A DNA stretch of 64,000 nucleotides from Aeromonas enteropelogenes (GTDB lineage Bacteria > Pseudomonadota > Gammaproteobacteria > Enterobacterales > Aeromonadaceae): contig NZ_CDCG01000016.1 of assembly GCF_000819845.1 (NCBI RefSeq), positions 1 through 64,000 on the forward strand. Direction: 5' to 3'. The position numbers were made by a program, and so were the translations under genes. This document shows, in pieces, positions 45,256 through 54,666 of the stretch (positions are counted from its first letter, which is position 1; every line of letters begins with the position of its first letter). Below the pieces are notes generated by a model. That model saw only the letters and a program-made list of their open reading frames with translations. It ran no database searches and was not told the origin of the DNA.

Positions 45256-45782
45256 GCAGGCACTCCACTGACATTGCTGACACCACAGGTGCGCACACGC
45301 CCGACATTATTGGTCTTGACCTGCATGGAGTAGGTACCGGACGAAATGGCAATATTCCCCGCCGCCAAGGTGGCCCTTCTGGGCGAAATACTTAGAGGCC
45401 TGACATTGGTTACCGATTCACTGTAACTGGCCACCAGGCTGATACCGGGGTATTCGCTGGCATCTGCACCCTTGCGTCCCTCAATGCTTGAGCAGGAATC
45501 GCTGCAGCTGCTGCAGCTACCATCAATATGGATTCGATAACACCAGTTACTGGTGCCGCTGTTGAAGATAATAAACTGCAAGGTGCGATTACGTTTGATC
45601 GCCTCTGACTTGAGCAGCATCACATCCGTGTATACGGCCTGGGTGGCTGCTTTTACCATTTGTTCCTGGCGCAAAGACTGATAGCTGGGGATCGCCACGG
45701 TCAGGAGCAACGCGACCAGCGCCAGGGCAATCATCAATTCAATCATGGTAAAACCGGCGGAGCGGCACTCTGCGCATTCCAT
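45249..45782 (-). CDS. FimT/GspH-like minor prepilin of the second locus
   Basis: 177-residue protein. Leader MECAECRSAG, unusual in containing two cysteines, then FTMIELMIALALVALLLTVAIPSY (Glu +5). MVKAATQAVYTDVMLLKSEAIKRN is the FimT/GspH helix. A Cys-rich loop GSCSSCSDSC is near 90. First gene of the second minor-pilin operon; AAAGGAG lies about ten bases before the ATG. Divergent from the PilE-like gene at 45878. Confidence 0.8.
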   Translation of the reverse strand: MECAECRSAGFTMIELMIALALVALLLTVAIPSYQSLRQEQMVKAATQAVYTDVMLLKSEAIKRNRTLQFIIFNSGTSNWCYRIHIDGSCSSCSDSCSSIEGRKGADASEYPGISLVASYSESVTNVRPLSISPRRATLAAGNIAISSGTYSMQVKTNNVGRVRTCGVSNVSGVPAC

Positions 45783-45877
45783 TGGCTAAAGACTCCTTTC
45801 TTTTCGCACATGCCAGTAGAGTGTGGTGTCAGTACTATCCTATAGTATCTATCTATTTAACGAACCCTGCCGCCCCC

Positions 45878-46267
45878 ATGAGAATCAAACAATCAGGTAT
45901 TACCCTGCTGGAATTGATGGTGGTAGTCGCCATCGTCGCCATCATTACCGCTGTCGCCTACCCCAGTTTTACAGATGGTCTGCGTAAATCCCGTCGGGCT
46001 GAAGCCGTCAAGGGGTTGCTGACCATGCAGCTCAAACAGGAAGAGTTCCGCATCTCCAATGCCAGCTACAGCAGTGCTGTAGCCAATGTGGGCAACCCGA
46101 CCAGCGATTACTATACCTTCACCATTTCAGGCGCCACTGCCACCGCCTACACCCTGGTTGCAACCAGCAAGGGTGCCCAGGTCGGCGACAAGTCCGGCAG
46201 CACCAGTTGCGACAGCCTGACCATCAACAAGGCCGACATCAAGACCCCGACCGAGTGCTGGAAATAA
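45878..46267 (+). CDS. PilE-like prepilin on the opposite strand between the two loci
   Basis: 129-residue PilE-type minor pilin. Leader MRIKQSG, then ITLLELMVVVAIVAIITAVAYPSF (Glu +5; Ile instead of Phe at +1). The C-terminal disulfide pair brackets CDSLTINKADIKTPTEC, and the CWK ending parallels CW in the neighbouring PilE. No Shine-Dalgarno is visible before the ATG at 45878. The 95-base divergent gap to the FimT-like gene has TATAGT (45841-45846) as a possible -10. Its stop lies three bases from the stop of the convergent pilE. Confidence 0.8.
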   Translation: MRIKQSGITLLELMVVVAIVAIITAVAYPSFTDGLRKSRRAEAVKGLLTMQLKQEEFRISNASYSSAVANVGNPTSDYYTFTISGATATAYTLVATSKGAQVGDKSGSTSCDSLTINKADIKTPTECWK

Positions 46268-46270
46268 GTT

Positions 46271-46672
46271 TTACCAGCATTCGGCCGTTGTCATGGTGGC
46301 ACGCGATACCCCCTGCTGTCCGCTCTGATCGAGAGTCAACAATCCACAGGGGTCGCCATTCATCACACCGGTCGGAATAGCCGTCAGGGTATAACGGGCC
46401 CCGCTGGCATTGAGCGCCAGATTGTAATAAGCCGTACCACCGTCCCTGGGCAGGGTTGCCAAGCCGGCAGAGGCCAGGTTGCCAGTGTCGTAATTGCCAT
46501 TGGCGGTAAACTCCCGCTCCAGATATTGCGCGGCTTCCAGCAAAGTCGCTTTGGCTTCGGCCCGCTTGGCGGACGCCATGTAGTTGTTGTAACTGGGATA
46601 TGCGATCGCAGCCAGAATGGCGACCACGACCACCACTATCATCAACTCAATCAGGGTAAATCCACGTTCCAT
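46271..46672 (-). CDS. pilE: type IV minor pilin PilE
   Basis: 133-residue prepilin with a very short leader MERG, cleaved before FTLIELMIVVVVVAILAAIAYPSY (Glu +5). ATLLEAAQYLEREFTANGNY is typical of PilE. The Cys pair near 108 and 132 closes the C-terminal loop. Last gene of fimT-pilV-pilW-pilX-pilY1-pilE, eight bases after pilY1. There is no terminator between it and the convergent pilin gene. Confidence 0.9.
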   Translation of the reverse strand: MERGFTLIELMIVVVVVAILAAIAYPSYNNYMASAKRAEAKATLLEAAQYLEREFTANGNYDTGNLASAGLATLPRDGGTAYYNLALNASGARYTLTAIPTGVMNGDPCGLLTLDQSGQQGVSRATMTTAECW

Positions 46673-46680
46673 TCCAGCCT

Positions 46681-49600
46681 CTACTCCAGTTGCAACCAGG
46701 ACTGACGACCACCCAGATCGCCCGCCCCCTCTTCCAGCGTGACCGAGATGTTGCCGCTGGAGCCGCTGATGTATTTACGCTCCATATCGGCATCCTCCAC
46801 TACGCTCGGCGTCGTGGTGAGCTCGTCAAATTGCTTGCCGCTGACCGGCACCTTGATGTCATTGCCAGCCTCATCCTTGATCCCGACATAGTCATCATCG
46901 TTGACGGCTCCGTCGCCATTGACGTCGAATACCGAGTAGGTGAGGCGGGCGCCCGAAACAGGATCCAGCTCCATCAGCCAGGAGCGGCCACCAAAATCGC
47001 AGGCATCCGCCGACGGTATCAAGGTGTTGAAGATGAGCCGCTTGTGCCGGTACAGCATCTCGGAAACTGCCCGCTCCCCGACCCCCTTGCTCAGCCCGGG
47101 TGATTTCAACACCAGATACCAGCCCTTCTGGCTGGTGTAATTGACATCCCTGCTGGAGACCACCCGCACATTGAACTTGATGGTGGTGCCATTGGCCACG
47201 AATTCATGGGTAATGCTCTGCTGCAACAACTGGCTGCGGCTCACCTCGCTCCCAGTGTCCCAAATGCCGTAGACGGCCTCCAATCTTGGATTGGTGGGCA
47301 ATGACTTGTCATCATTGGTGAAATAGCTGCCCGTGCCCATCAGCACCATGATCCCTCCCCTGGGATGGCGGATCGCCAGCGGCCGCATGGTGATGGGCTG
47401 GCGCGTGCTGGTCGAGCAGGCGCCATCGCAAGCCTGAAACAGCGGCTTGGGTTTGTTGCCGGCCTTGAACGCGATTCCCCATTGGGCGCTGTTGTTGTCA
47501 CTCAGGTCGAATTTCCAGAGATTGCCCTGCAAATCGCCAGCATAGACATAGTCGACCACCCGATCGCCATCCTCATCCACAGGCAATGGCGAAGAGAGGC
47601 CATTGGGCTCGCTGGCCGAGCCTACCTGGGTGTCAATCTCCTTGATGACGGCGCCGGTCGCCAAATCCAGCACAAACAGCCGTGCCGTCTGGCTGTTACT
47701 GTTGTACCCGTTGGCCGCCAGGGCGACCCACTTGTTGTCGGCCTTGACCCGTACCAGCGTCGGGGCGGCCAACGCGATCCCCATCTCGGAATGGGTGAAC
47801 TCCCACAGCATCTTGTCAGCGGTGAAGTTGTTCGGTGCGGTCACATCGATGGCGAACACCGCCTTGCCTCCCGCTCCGGTAGAGCCCAGCAAGAGGGTCT
47901 TCCAGCGACTCCCCAGATAGGCATCCCCGACCCTGGGCGTCCCGTCCACATAGTAGCGGTGGTTGTAATCCGGCCTGGTCAGCTGGGGCAGTTCCCCCAG
48001 CAGGCTGGCCGGGATATAGGCCAGTTGCTCGACACCGTCGGCCACCCGAAAGCCGTGCAGCATGCCGTCATTGGCACCGACATAGAGCATGGGCGGGCGA
48101 CGGGCGATCGCCGTCGAGCTGAGGAACGCCTGATAGCTCTCCCGCTCGGTCTGGGTCAGGCCAGTCGCGCTGCTGTAGCCGTAATCGCGCTTGCCCACAT
48201 AGACGGGATCCGAGTTGATGATGTCACCGAGCAGATCGCTGCGATTGCGAAATACCCCGCCATTGCGCTGCTCGCCACCGCGCTCACCGCGCAGATAGGC
48301 GACCCGGCTTTCTCCCAGATTGTCACCGGCAATATTGAGCAGGGTGCGGTTGGTATTGTTAAGCGCCTCCCAGGTGAAGGCGATGCCGGCCCCGCCTTGC
48401 CGGGTGAAGATGCTGCGTGCCGAAGGCTCCGGTATCTGGGTGGCGGCATCCCAGGCGATATTCCCCAGAGAGCCATCACTGTTAAGCGGGATCGAGACCA
48501 GTTGTCCCGACCAGTCACCGCTGTTGTAACGGGCCTGGTAGATATGGGTGTTGCTGTCAAGACGGGTGGCGTTGGCCGTTACCGAACTGGCGGAGCTGTT
48601 GCGGGCGGCAATCTGTGCCAAAGTACTGCTCAGGGCCTCGGCGAAGGTATCCGGATCCGCCGCGCTGAAGAAACTCCCCTTGCTGTTGACGGCCGCATGC
48701 CACAGATCGTCGATCTTGAACTCATCGGAATCATAAGGATTCGGCCAGCTGCCCGGGATACCGTTGGCAGGATTGAGCGAACCGTTGACCCCAAGCCCTA
48801 CGGTAAAGTTGACCAGATGCTGCCAGTTGGCAGGGTCTGCCGTGCTGGTCGGCACCTTGTTGGCCAGGTCGCGACGCAGATCCGTTTTCCAGTATTTGTA
48901 GGCCACGTCCGCCAGAGTGTTCTTGATGCCATCCTGGTCCTGATCACCGACCGAGGGCGAATCACCGTTCCAGTAGCCATCCGTCATCAGAATGTTGTAG
49001 CTCTGGCGGCAGGTCAGATGAGGAAGTGTGCTGCCGGCACGGGCAGACCAGGGGCCGTTATTGTCACTGCGGGAAAAATACTCCCCTACCTCTTTCAGGC
49101 TGGTGCGCAGCGGTGTCCCCTTCGCCGGAATGTCGCGGCCATACAGCTCATCGAAAAAAGCGGTTCGATCAGTACCTGAAAAAGGGGTGACACCGCGGAT
49201 CACGCTACCGCTGGCATTGATGGTGGCAAAGCCGACCCGAATGGCCTCCCCCTGGCTGGCGAAGGCTCTTCCTACTCCGGCTCGGGCCGCCAGGATCCGC
49301 GAACGATAATAGGTGTACCAGTTGGCAAAGTTCTGAATTTCCTCGTCATAGGTACAAACGGGCGCATTTTTGCAGTCACTGCGATTGGGGCGACCGTCAT
49401 AGATGGTGGCCACCGCTTTGTTTATCACCACCCGGGTATAGTTCTTGGCGTTGAATACATTGCCACTTCCCTTGTAGTCAAAATAGACAGCCGGCCAGAA
49501 ACTCTCGTCTTGGTTGTAATAATAAGGAGAAAACTCGGTGTAATAGATGGCCCACCATGCTCGATTGGTTTGAGTCAGGTCGCGACAACCGGCCGCCGTC

Positions 49601-50007
49601 TTCATAGGGTTGTGAGGGGCACAGGTCACTTTGGCATTGGCCATCAAGGAGCCATCCGCATTGGCCCAGGGACGATAGGTCAGCTGCGGGTTGTAATAGA
49701 GCTTGTTGTTATGGCTGGAGCGCACGTAGGCATTGCGGGCATTGTCGCTGGCAAAGGTGATCGTATAGTTGTCGTAATCATCACTTCCGTAGACCTGGCT
49801 GGCACGTGGATAGACATAGCGTGCATCGTTCTCGATCAAGGACTCGGGCATGATCTCGAAATGCATCGAGCCCGAATCATCCAGAGTAAACATGATATTG
49901 GGATCGGCTCGGGTGCCGAGATAGAGGGGAACCTGGGCAATATCGAGCGCCGCCTGCGCCGAAGCGCAGCAGAGCATCACCGAGAGTCCAAAACCGAGTT
50001 TACTCAT
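46681..50007 (-). CDS. pilY1: type IV pilus tip protein PilY1
   Basis: 1108-residue secreted protein with a signal peptide (1-19, CCASAQAA). A VWA-like region begins with a MIDAS-type DDSGSM near 43. The C-terminal beta-propeller contains the family signature VDEDGDRVVDYVYAGDLQGN (about 805-825), whose Asp loop is the calcium site in P. aeruginosa PilY1. A second EF-like DVNGDGAVNDDD is near 1030. It promotes pilus assembly, adhesion and surface sensing. GGAGG precedes the ATG at 50007; the upstream open frame overlaps pilX and lacks similarity. Confidence 0.93.
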   Translation of the reverse strand: MSKLGFGLSVMLCCASAQAALDIAQVPLYLGTRADPNIMFTLDDSGSMHFEIMPESLIENDARYVYPRASQVYGSDDYDNYTITFASDNARNAYVRSSHNNKLYYNPQLTYRPWANADGSLMANAKVTCAPHNPMKTAAGCRDLTQTNRAWWAIYYTEFSPYYYNQDESFWPAVYFDYKGSGNVFNAKNYTRVVINKAVATIYDGRPNRSDCKNAPVCTYDEEIQNFANWYTYYRSRILAARAGVGRAFASQGEAIRVGFATINASGSVIRGVTPFSGTDRTAFFDELYGRDIPAKGTPLRTSLKEVGEYFSRSDNNGPWSARAGSTLPHLTCRQSYNILMTDGYWNGDSPSVGDQDQDGIKNTLADVAYKYWKTDLRRDLANKVPTSTADPANWQHLVNFTVGLGVNGSLNPANGIPGSWPNPYDSDEFKIDDLWHAAVNSKGSFFSAADPDTFAEALSSTLAQIAARNSSASSVTANATRLDSNTHIYQARYNSGDWSGQLVSIPLNSDGSLGNIAWDAATQIPEPSARSIFTRQGGAGIAFTWEALNNTNRTLLNIAGDNLGESRVAYLRGERGGEQRNGGVFRNRSDLLGDIINSDPVYVGKRDYGYSSATGLTQTERESYQAFLSSTAIARRPPMLYVGANDGMLHGFRVADGVEQLAYIPASLLGELPQLTRPDYNHRYYVDGTPRVGDAYLGSRWKTLLLGSTGAGGKAVFAIDVTAPNNFTADKMLWEFTHSEMGIALAAPTLVRVKADNKWVALAANGYNSNSQTARLFVLDLATGAVIKEIDTQVGSASEPNGLSSPLPVDEDGDRVVDYVYAGDLQGNLWKFDLSDNNSAQWGIAFKAGNKPKPLFQACDGACSTSTRQPITMRPLAIRHPRGGIMVLMGTGSYFTNDDKSLPTNPRLEAVYGIWDTGSEVSRSQLLQQSITHEFVANGTTIKFNVRVVSSRDVNYTSQKGWYLVLKSPGLSKGVGERAVSEMLYRHKRLIFNTLIPSADACDFGGRSWLMELDPVSGARLTYSVFDVNGDGAVNDDDYVGIKDEAGNDIKVPVSGKQFDELTTTPSVVEDADMERKYISGSSGNISVTLEEGAGDLGGRQSWLQLE

Positions 50008-50017
50008 ACCCCGCCTC

Positions 50018-50494
50018 CTAGCGACTATAGGTCGATTGCAACAGCACCCGGCTCTCGTCCGAGAGACCAAATCCCCTTGCCGTGATGCGATAGAGGCGAC
50101 GCTCGCTGATGGGCTCATCGACCGCCAGATTCTCGCTGCCCCCCTGGGTATAGGGCAGCCGTTCGATAAAGTATTCAGGGGCTCGCCCTGCCAGACCGCT
50201 GTTGGCATAGGTGCGCCAGGATGTGGAGGGTGATGCGGGATCCACCGCAGTATCGACAAATTCATACAGGCCTGCGCTGTTGTCATAAGGACCCGAGTTG
50301 CCAGCCTCGATATAGCGTTCGGCGGCGCGCAATCCTGCTTCCGCCGCCTGCAGCGCTTGCAATGCCTCCTTCTGGTTGCCAGCCATCTTCTCCTGTAGCT
50401 GCGCACCCCGCATGCCGGCCATGCCCAGCAGGCTCACCATGACCAGAAAAATCAGGCTGATCACCAGCGCCATCCCCTGTTGTCGATGCATCAT
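50018..50494 (-). CDS. pilX: minor pilin PilX
   Basis: 158-residue protein with leader MMHRQQG, cleaved before MALVISLIFLVMVSLLGMAGM. It lacks Glu at +5, as expected for PilX/GspK-type. QLQEKMAGNQKEALQALQAAEAGLRAAE is the diagnostic PilX helix. The ATG at 50494 is chosen because GAGGA lies eight bases upstream; an in-frame TTG at 50509 overlaps the pilW stop. Confidence 0.9.
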   Translation of the reverse strand: MMHRQQGMALVISLIFLVMVSLLGMAGMRGAQLQEKMAGNQKEALQALQAAEAGLRAAERYIEAGNSGPYDNSAGLYEFVDTAVDPASPSTSWRTYANSGLAGRAPEYFIERLPYTQGGSENLAVDEPISERRLYRITARGFGLSDESRVLLQSTYSR

Positions 50495-50505
50495 GACTGG
50501 GTTCC

Positions 50506-51600
50506 TCAAGGTAACCGGTTACGCAGCGCGACCGTGGTCTCGGCTACCCAGTACCAGTTGCGATCGGTCGCCTGGAAGGTGGCGCCGGCAAAGCTCAGAG
50601 CTTGCGGGGCCGACACCACATTGCCCTGATTGCTGCGCATCAGAAGCTGCACCCCAATCCCCAGGACGTTGTCCCAGTTTGGATTGCTGGCGGCGCTCAC
50701 ATAGCGATCCGTCGCCCGATCCCGGTTCTGATCCTCCCCGAACGTGAGCTGCATATTGGCCACCCCTTCGATAAGGGGCATACCGATGGCAACTCCGCTC
50801 TTGCGATAGAGGGCGTAGGGGCTGTTGGCCGAAGGGCGAGCAATATAGTAGAGGCGGGTTTCCACCCGGTTCAGTACCGAACCTGGAGCAAAACGAGCCT
50901 CTATCGGTAAGCTCGCCCCACCCCAAGAGGGGGTGGCATTGCCTGGCGTGAATTTGTTGTCATTGGAGTGGCCGATATTGACCTCGTCGCCCCCGCCGAC
51001 CAGCTGGGTCTGGGTGATCTGGAAGATCCTCGCCTTCTGGCAATCGGAGACCATAACGATGTCTCCCTCGCACAGATCGCTGTAACCCTGCTTGCCGGTG
51101 CCGCAATAATCCACCTTGCTGGAGAGATGCTGGACAAACAGCTGGGCGGCGCTGTTGTTGCGCACCACAGGGACACCGACGCCGACCGGCCCCTGCACCA
51201 GCAGCACATCGCTACCCGGCATGGGTCTGGGCTCGGCTCCCGTGAACAGGGCAGAAAGAGGGGCTGGCAAGGTGGCCGTCACATTGTCATAGCCACGCAA
51301 AAAGGTAGTGAAGTTGTAGGGCAGTGCCGCGTTGTTGTTGAGGGTATTGGTGATATTGACCCCCTGTTTGCTGAGGCACCCCTGATAGCCCACCATCCGC
51401 AGCTCTTTTTGCAGCAGATTGATGGCAAACCGGCTGTCTTCCTGTACCCGGGCAATGGCCTCGCCAGTGAGATAGGTTTTGTGATTGCCAAGAAATACCT
51501 GAATGATGACCCCCACAGTTACCAGGGAGAGCACCAGGGCGATCATCACCTCGACCAGGCCGATCCCGCGCTGGCGTAGTGGCAAACCGGCCCTGCTCAT
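50506..51600 (-). CDS. pilW: minor pilin PilW
   Basis: 364-residue PilW with leader MSRAGLPLRQRG and IGLVEVMIALVLSLVTVGV (Glu +5), then QEDSRFAINLLQKELRMVGYQGC, the classical PilW motif. The long C-terminal domain has GSDVLLVQGP and FQATDRNWYW. It overlaps pilV by four bases (ATGA). Confidence 0.92.
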   Translation of the reverse strand: MSRAGLPLRQRGIGLVEVMIALVLSLVTVGVIIQVFLGNHKTYLTGEAIARVQEDSRFAINLLQKELRMVGYQGCLSKQGVNITNTLNNNAALPYNFTTFLRGYDNVTATLPAPLSALFTGAEPRPMPGSDVLLVQGPVGVGVPVVRNNSAAQLFVQHLSSKVDYCGTGKQGYSDLCEGDIVMVSDCQKARIFQITQTQLVGGGDEVNIGHSNDNKFTPGNATPSWGGASLPIEARFAPGSVLNRVETRLYYIARPSANSPYALYRKSGVAIGMPLIEGVANMQLTFGEDQNRDRATDRYVSAASNPNWDNVLGIGVQLLMRSNQGNVVSAPQALSFAGATFQATDRNWYWVAETTVALRNRLP

Positions 51601-52010
51601 AGATCCGTCCTAAGGGTCATGCTGCGCGATGCAGGATCGGTGGCCAGCCGGCTGCTATCCCACTGAATGGTGATGGTGGCCCTTCCGGCGCTGACCGCCA
51701 CGGCACCATCGCCACCCGGCAGCTCGCTCAATACCCGCTTCCAGTGCAGTAAATCCTGTACCGCCATAGAACTGCCCGAGACCGTCTCGCCCAGATCGAT
51801 GTTGTATTGTCCGTTCAGGGCCGCACTGCGATTGGCCCGCATCATGTCGTTGATCATGTAGGCGTACTGTGTCGCTTCGGTGCGCGTCAGGGCAGACTGA
51901 TTGCTCTTGAGTGCCTGCAGCTGCAGGGTCGCCATGCCCAGAATGCCGATGGAGAGCACCAGCACAGAGATCATGATTTCAAGCAGTGACAAGCCCTGTT
52001 GTCGTGTCAT
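51597..52010 (-). CDS. pilV: minor pilin PilV
   Basis: 137-residue PilV with leader MTRQQG, then LSLLEIMISVLVLSIGILGMATLQ (Glu +5). TRTEATQYAYMINDMMRANR is the PilV hallmark. The ATG at 52010 overlaps the fimT stop by four bases; a longer open frame covers fimT without similarity. Confidence 0.9.
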   Translation of the reverse strand: MTRQQGLSLLEIMISVLVLSIGILGMATLQLQALKSNQSALTRTEATQYAYMINDMMRANRSAALNGQYNIDLGETVSGSSMAVQDLLHWKRVLSELPGGDGAVAVSAGRATITIQWDSSRLATDPASRSMTLRTDL

Positions 52011-52510
52011 GGGCAACGTACCTCGGCGATGGAAGGGCGACCTGCCGCAGTGATGGTGATATCGCGGGCCGCCTCGTTGCGACACCCTTCCGGGCGCAGG
52101 GTAAACACCTGCGATGCCTGTGAGCGGCCATCGAGAAAACCGTCGCCACTGAAGCGCAACAGAGAGGTATTGCTGCTCAGGGTACCTGTCTCCATATCGG
52201 GGAAACCCCGCAGCAACTCGCCGTTATCGAGCCTGCCATTGCCATTGCCATCGACCCAGATCTGCCAACCGGCCTCCCAGTGATGCTGGGTCAGGTTCTC
52301 GGCCGAGGCGGACAGGGTCACCGCAGCATTGCGGCGAATGGCTTCGGAACGGGCAAGGTTGATAGCTGCCACAAAGTTGTTGGCCTGGGTATTGAGCGTC
52401 ATGCTGCGCAACAGAGAGTTGAAGGAGGGCACTCCCAGCGTCAGCAAGAGAGAGACGAGCGCTATGGTAACCATCAGCTCGACAAGGCTAAAACCTGAAC
52501 GCAAAAACAT
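52007..52510 (-). CDS. fimT: minor pilin FimT/FimU (GspH-type)
   Basis: 167-residue prepilin: leader MFLRSG, then FSLVELMVTIALVSLLLTLGVPSF (Glu +5) and NNFVAAINLARSEAIRRNAAV, the FimT/GspH signature. First gene of the minor-pilin operon. The ATG at 52510 gives a normal six-residue leader but its AGG is adjacent; an upstream ATG at 52555 would give a 21-residue leader. The 256 bases between fimT and ispH hold the ispH terminator and no recognisable promoter. Confidence 0.88.
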   Translation of the reverse strand: MFLRSGFSLVELMVTIALVSLLLTLGVPSFNSLLRSMTLNTQANNFVAAINLARSEAIRRNAAVTLSASAENLTQHHWEAGWQIWVDGNGNGRLDNGELLRGFPDMETGTLSSNTSLLRFSGDGFLDGRSQASQVFTLRPEGCRNEAARDITITAAGRPSIAEVRCP

Positions 52511-52704
52511 CCTGTTTCGCTCTGATTTGTTCCGGGGATGCAGACACAGCTCCATGTGTGTTCAGCCAGAGTAGGGGCTTGCAGGCAGTCTATGCCGGAC
52601 ACCTTGGGTTTCAATCCTGTCTATTCAAAATTTCGAGCTACATCATCAATTTTCGCTGCGATCTGGTCGCGAACGTGCACAAAGGACTCGTTGGAACCAA
52701 AAAC

Positions 52705-52731
52705 AAAAAGCCACCTCGAAAAGGTGGCTTT
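52705..52731 (-). terminator. terminator of the ribF-ispH operon
   Basis: AAAGCCACCT / AGGTGGCTTT stem followed by TTTTTGTTTTTGG on the minus strand, 36 bases after the ispH stop. Confidence 0.92.
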
Positions 52732-52766
52732 GGCAATACATGGTCATCCGGCGAGGATGAGACGCG

Positions 52767-53702
52767 TCAGATGATGCGCAGCTCGGGCGGTACCTCGAAC
52801 ACCACATTCTCTTCGCGACCCGGGTGTTCGGCCACCATCTTGCCCCCCAGCTCGCGCAGGCGGGCGATGACGCTCTGCACCAGCACCTCGGGTGCCGAAG
52901 CTCCGGCAGTCACACCGATCGCCTTCACACCGTCCAGCCAGGCGGCATCGATCATGGAAGCATCATCGATGAGATAAGCCTTGGTGCCCACCTTCTCGGC
53001 CAGCTCGCGCAGCCGGTTGGAATTGGAGGAGTTGCGGGAGCCCACCACCAGCATGGCATCTACCAGCTCCGCCATCTCCCGTACCGCGTCCTGACGGTTT
53101 TGGGTGGCGTAGCAGATATCGTCCTTGCGCGGCCCCTGGATCTTGGGGAAGTGCTGGCGCAGGGCATCAATTACCTCGGCGGTCTCGTCCATGCTGAGGG
53201 TGGTCTGGGTGACGAAGCAGAGATCATCCGGGTTCTTCACCTGGAGTTTGGCTACGTCATCCGGCGTCTCCACCAGATACATGCCCCCCTCGCGGTTCTC
53301 GTACTGTCCCATGGTGCCGATCACCTCGGGGTGGCCGGCGTGACCGATGAGCACGGCTTCGGAGCCCTTGCGGCTGGCGCGATGGACCTCCATGTGCACC
53401 TTGGTCACCAGCGGACAGGTGGCATCGAACACCTTGAGGGCACGGGACTTGGCCATCTCGCGCACCGTCTTGGCGACACCGTGGGCGGAGAAGATGACGA
53501 TGCTGTCATCGGGTACCTCATCCAGCTCCTCGACGAACACGGCTCCGGCATCCTTGAGCTTGTTCACCACATAGCGGTTGTGCACCACCTCATGGCGGAC
53601 ATAGATGGGGGCACCGAACTTCTCCAGTGCACTCTCGACGATGCTGATGGCGCGGTCGACACCGGCGCAAAAGCCGCGGGGGTTGGCCAGCAAGATATCC
53701 AT
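52767..53702 (-). CDS. ispH: 4-hydroxy-3-methylbut-2-enyl diphosphate reductase
   Basis: 311-residue Fe-S enzyme of the MEP isoprenoid pathway, which reduces HMBPP to IPP and DMAPP. The three cluster cysteines are visible in PRGFCAGV (Cys12), DATCPLV (Cys96) and [11 protein letters not shown] (Cys197), and the catalytic Glu in the TLSMDET region. Last gene of the ribF-ileS-lspA-fkpB-ispH run; its ATG overlaps the fkpB stop by one base. Confidence 0.98.
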   Translation of the reverse strand: MDILLANPRGFCAGVDRAISIVESALEKFGAPIYVRHEVVHNRYVVNKLKDAGAVFVEELDEVPDDSIVIFSAHGVAKTVREMAKSRALKVFDATCPLVTKVHMEVHRASRKGSEAVLIGHAGHPEVIGTMGQYENREGGMYLVETPDDVAKLQVKNPDDLCFVTQTTLSMDETAEVIDALRQHFPKIQGPRKDDICYATQNRQDAVREMAELVDAMLVVGSRNSSNSNRLRELAEKVGTKAYLIDDASMIDAAWLDGVKAIGVTAGASAPEVLVQSVIARLRELGGKMVAEHPGREENVVFEVPPELRII

Positions 53703-54154
53703 CAGAGCACCTTCTCCTCGTCGTCAACGCCCAGGATCTCCACCTCGAAGGTGACCGTATGACCGGCCAGCGGGTGGTTGAAATCGACCGTCACCGACAT
53801 CCCTTCCACCGCCCGAATGATGCCGGGCAGCTCGCTACCGTTGGGCTGGTCGAACAGGATGATGGTGCCGACTTTCGGCTCCGTATCGGTACCAAACTTG
53901 GCTCTGTCCAGATGGTAGATGTTGTCAGGGTTGGAGAGACCAAAGGCCTGTTCAGGGGCCAGGGTAAAGCTCTTGCTCTCCCCTTCGCCCAGGCCGAGCA
54001 GACACTGCTCGAAGCTCGAAGTCAGGCTGCCATCCCCCATCCGCAGACGGGCCGGCTTGCCGTGCAGTGCCGTGCTGTCGGCAACCGAACCATCTTCCAG
54101 TTTGATGGCGAAATGAAACAGTACGCTGCTGTCAGCACCAATCTGTCGGCTCAT
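53702..54154 (-). CDS. fkpB: FKBP-type peptidyl-prolyl isomerase (SlpA)
   Basis: 150-residue SlyD-like FKBP. A split FKBP domain surrounds an IF (insert-in-flap) chaperone domain, with [14 protein letters not shown] and [19 protein letters not shown] as markers. It catalyses cis-trans prolyl isomerisation in the cytoplasm. It lacks the His-rich tail of SlyD. Its start overlaps the lspA stop by four bases. Confidence 0.95.
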   Translation of the reverse strand: MSRQIGADSSVLFHFAIKLEDGSVADSTALHGKPARLRMGDGSLTSSFEQCLLGLGEGESKSFTLAPEQAFGLSNPDNIYHLDRAKFGTDTEPKVGTIILFDQPNGSELPGIIRAVEGMSVTVDFNHPLAGHTVTFEVEILGVDDEEKVL

Positions 54155-54666
54155 GCCGCCCCCTTTTTCTCGCCTTGCTCACCCTTGGATGAGCGAAAGC
54201 CGTCCAGCACTATCATGGCGGCGCCGATGAAGATGAAGGTATCGGCCAGATTGAAGGCCGGCCAGTGGGCCCGGCCCCAGTAGAAGTCGAGGAAATCGAC
54301 CACATGGCCCAGCACCAGCCGGTCGAACACATTGCCGAGCGCCCCGCCGATGATGAGGCTGTAGGCGATACCGCTCCAGCGCTCGGTCACCGACTGCTTG
54401 CGCAGCCAGTGGATCAGCAGACCGCAGATGGCAAAGGCCAGCACGGCGAAGAACCAGCGCTGCCAGCCCCCCTGATCGGCCAGAAAGCTGAACGCTGCGC
54501 CCTTGTTGTAGACGTGGACCAGATTGAAGAAGGGGGTGATCTCCACCCCCGGGTAGCCAAATGGCAGCAACTTGACCACGGCGAGCTTGCTCGCCTGGTC
54601 CAGTATGAAGGCCAGCACCGCCAGCCACAGCCAACGCAGGCCGCTTTTATGGTGAGTCATGTTCAT
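54151..54666 (-). CDS. lspA: lipoprotein signal peptidase
   Basis: 171-residue inner-membrane aspartic peptidase (SPase II) with four helices. Catalytic aspartates lie in GNVFDRLVLG and FNLADTFIF. It cuts prolipoproteins before the lipidated Cys, for example the SLT lipoprotein encoded at 38770. Its ATG shares an A with the ileS stop (TGATG), so it is coupled. Confidence 0.97.
   Translation of the reverse strand: MNMTHHKSGLRWLWLAVLAFILDQASKLAVVKLLPFGYPGVEITPFFNLVHVYNKGAAFSFLADQGGWQRWFFAVLAFAICGLLIHWLRKQSVTERWSGIAYSLIIGGALGNVFDRLVLGHVVDFLDFYWGRAHWPAFNLADTFIFIGAAMIVLDGFRSSKGEQGEKKGAA

Noticed and set aside
50018-50406. N-terminal extension of the pilY1 frame into pilX
   Set aside because: It is Arg/Cys-rich with no signal. 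The true signal peptide starts at 50007 after GGAGG.
52580-52620. Sigma-54 promoter before fimT
   Set aside because: GG and GC elements exist (CCGGCATAGACTGCCTGC) but their spacing is 8 or 12, not the required 10.
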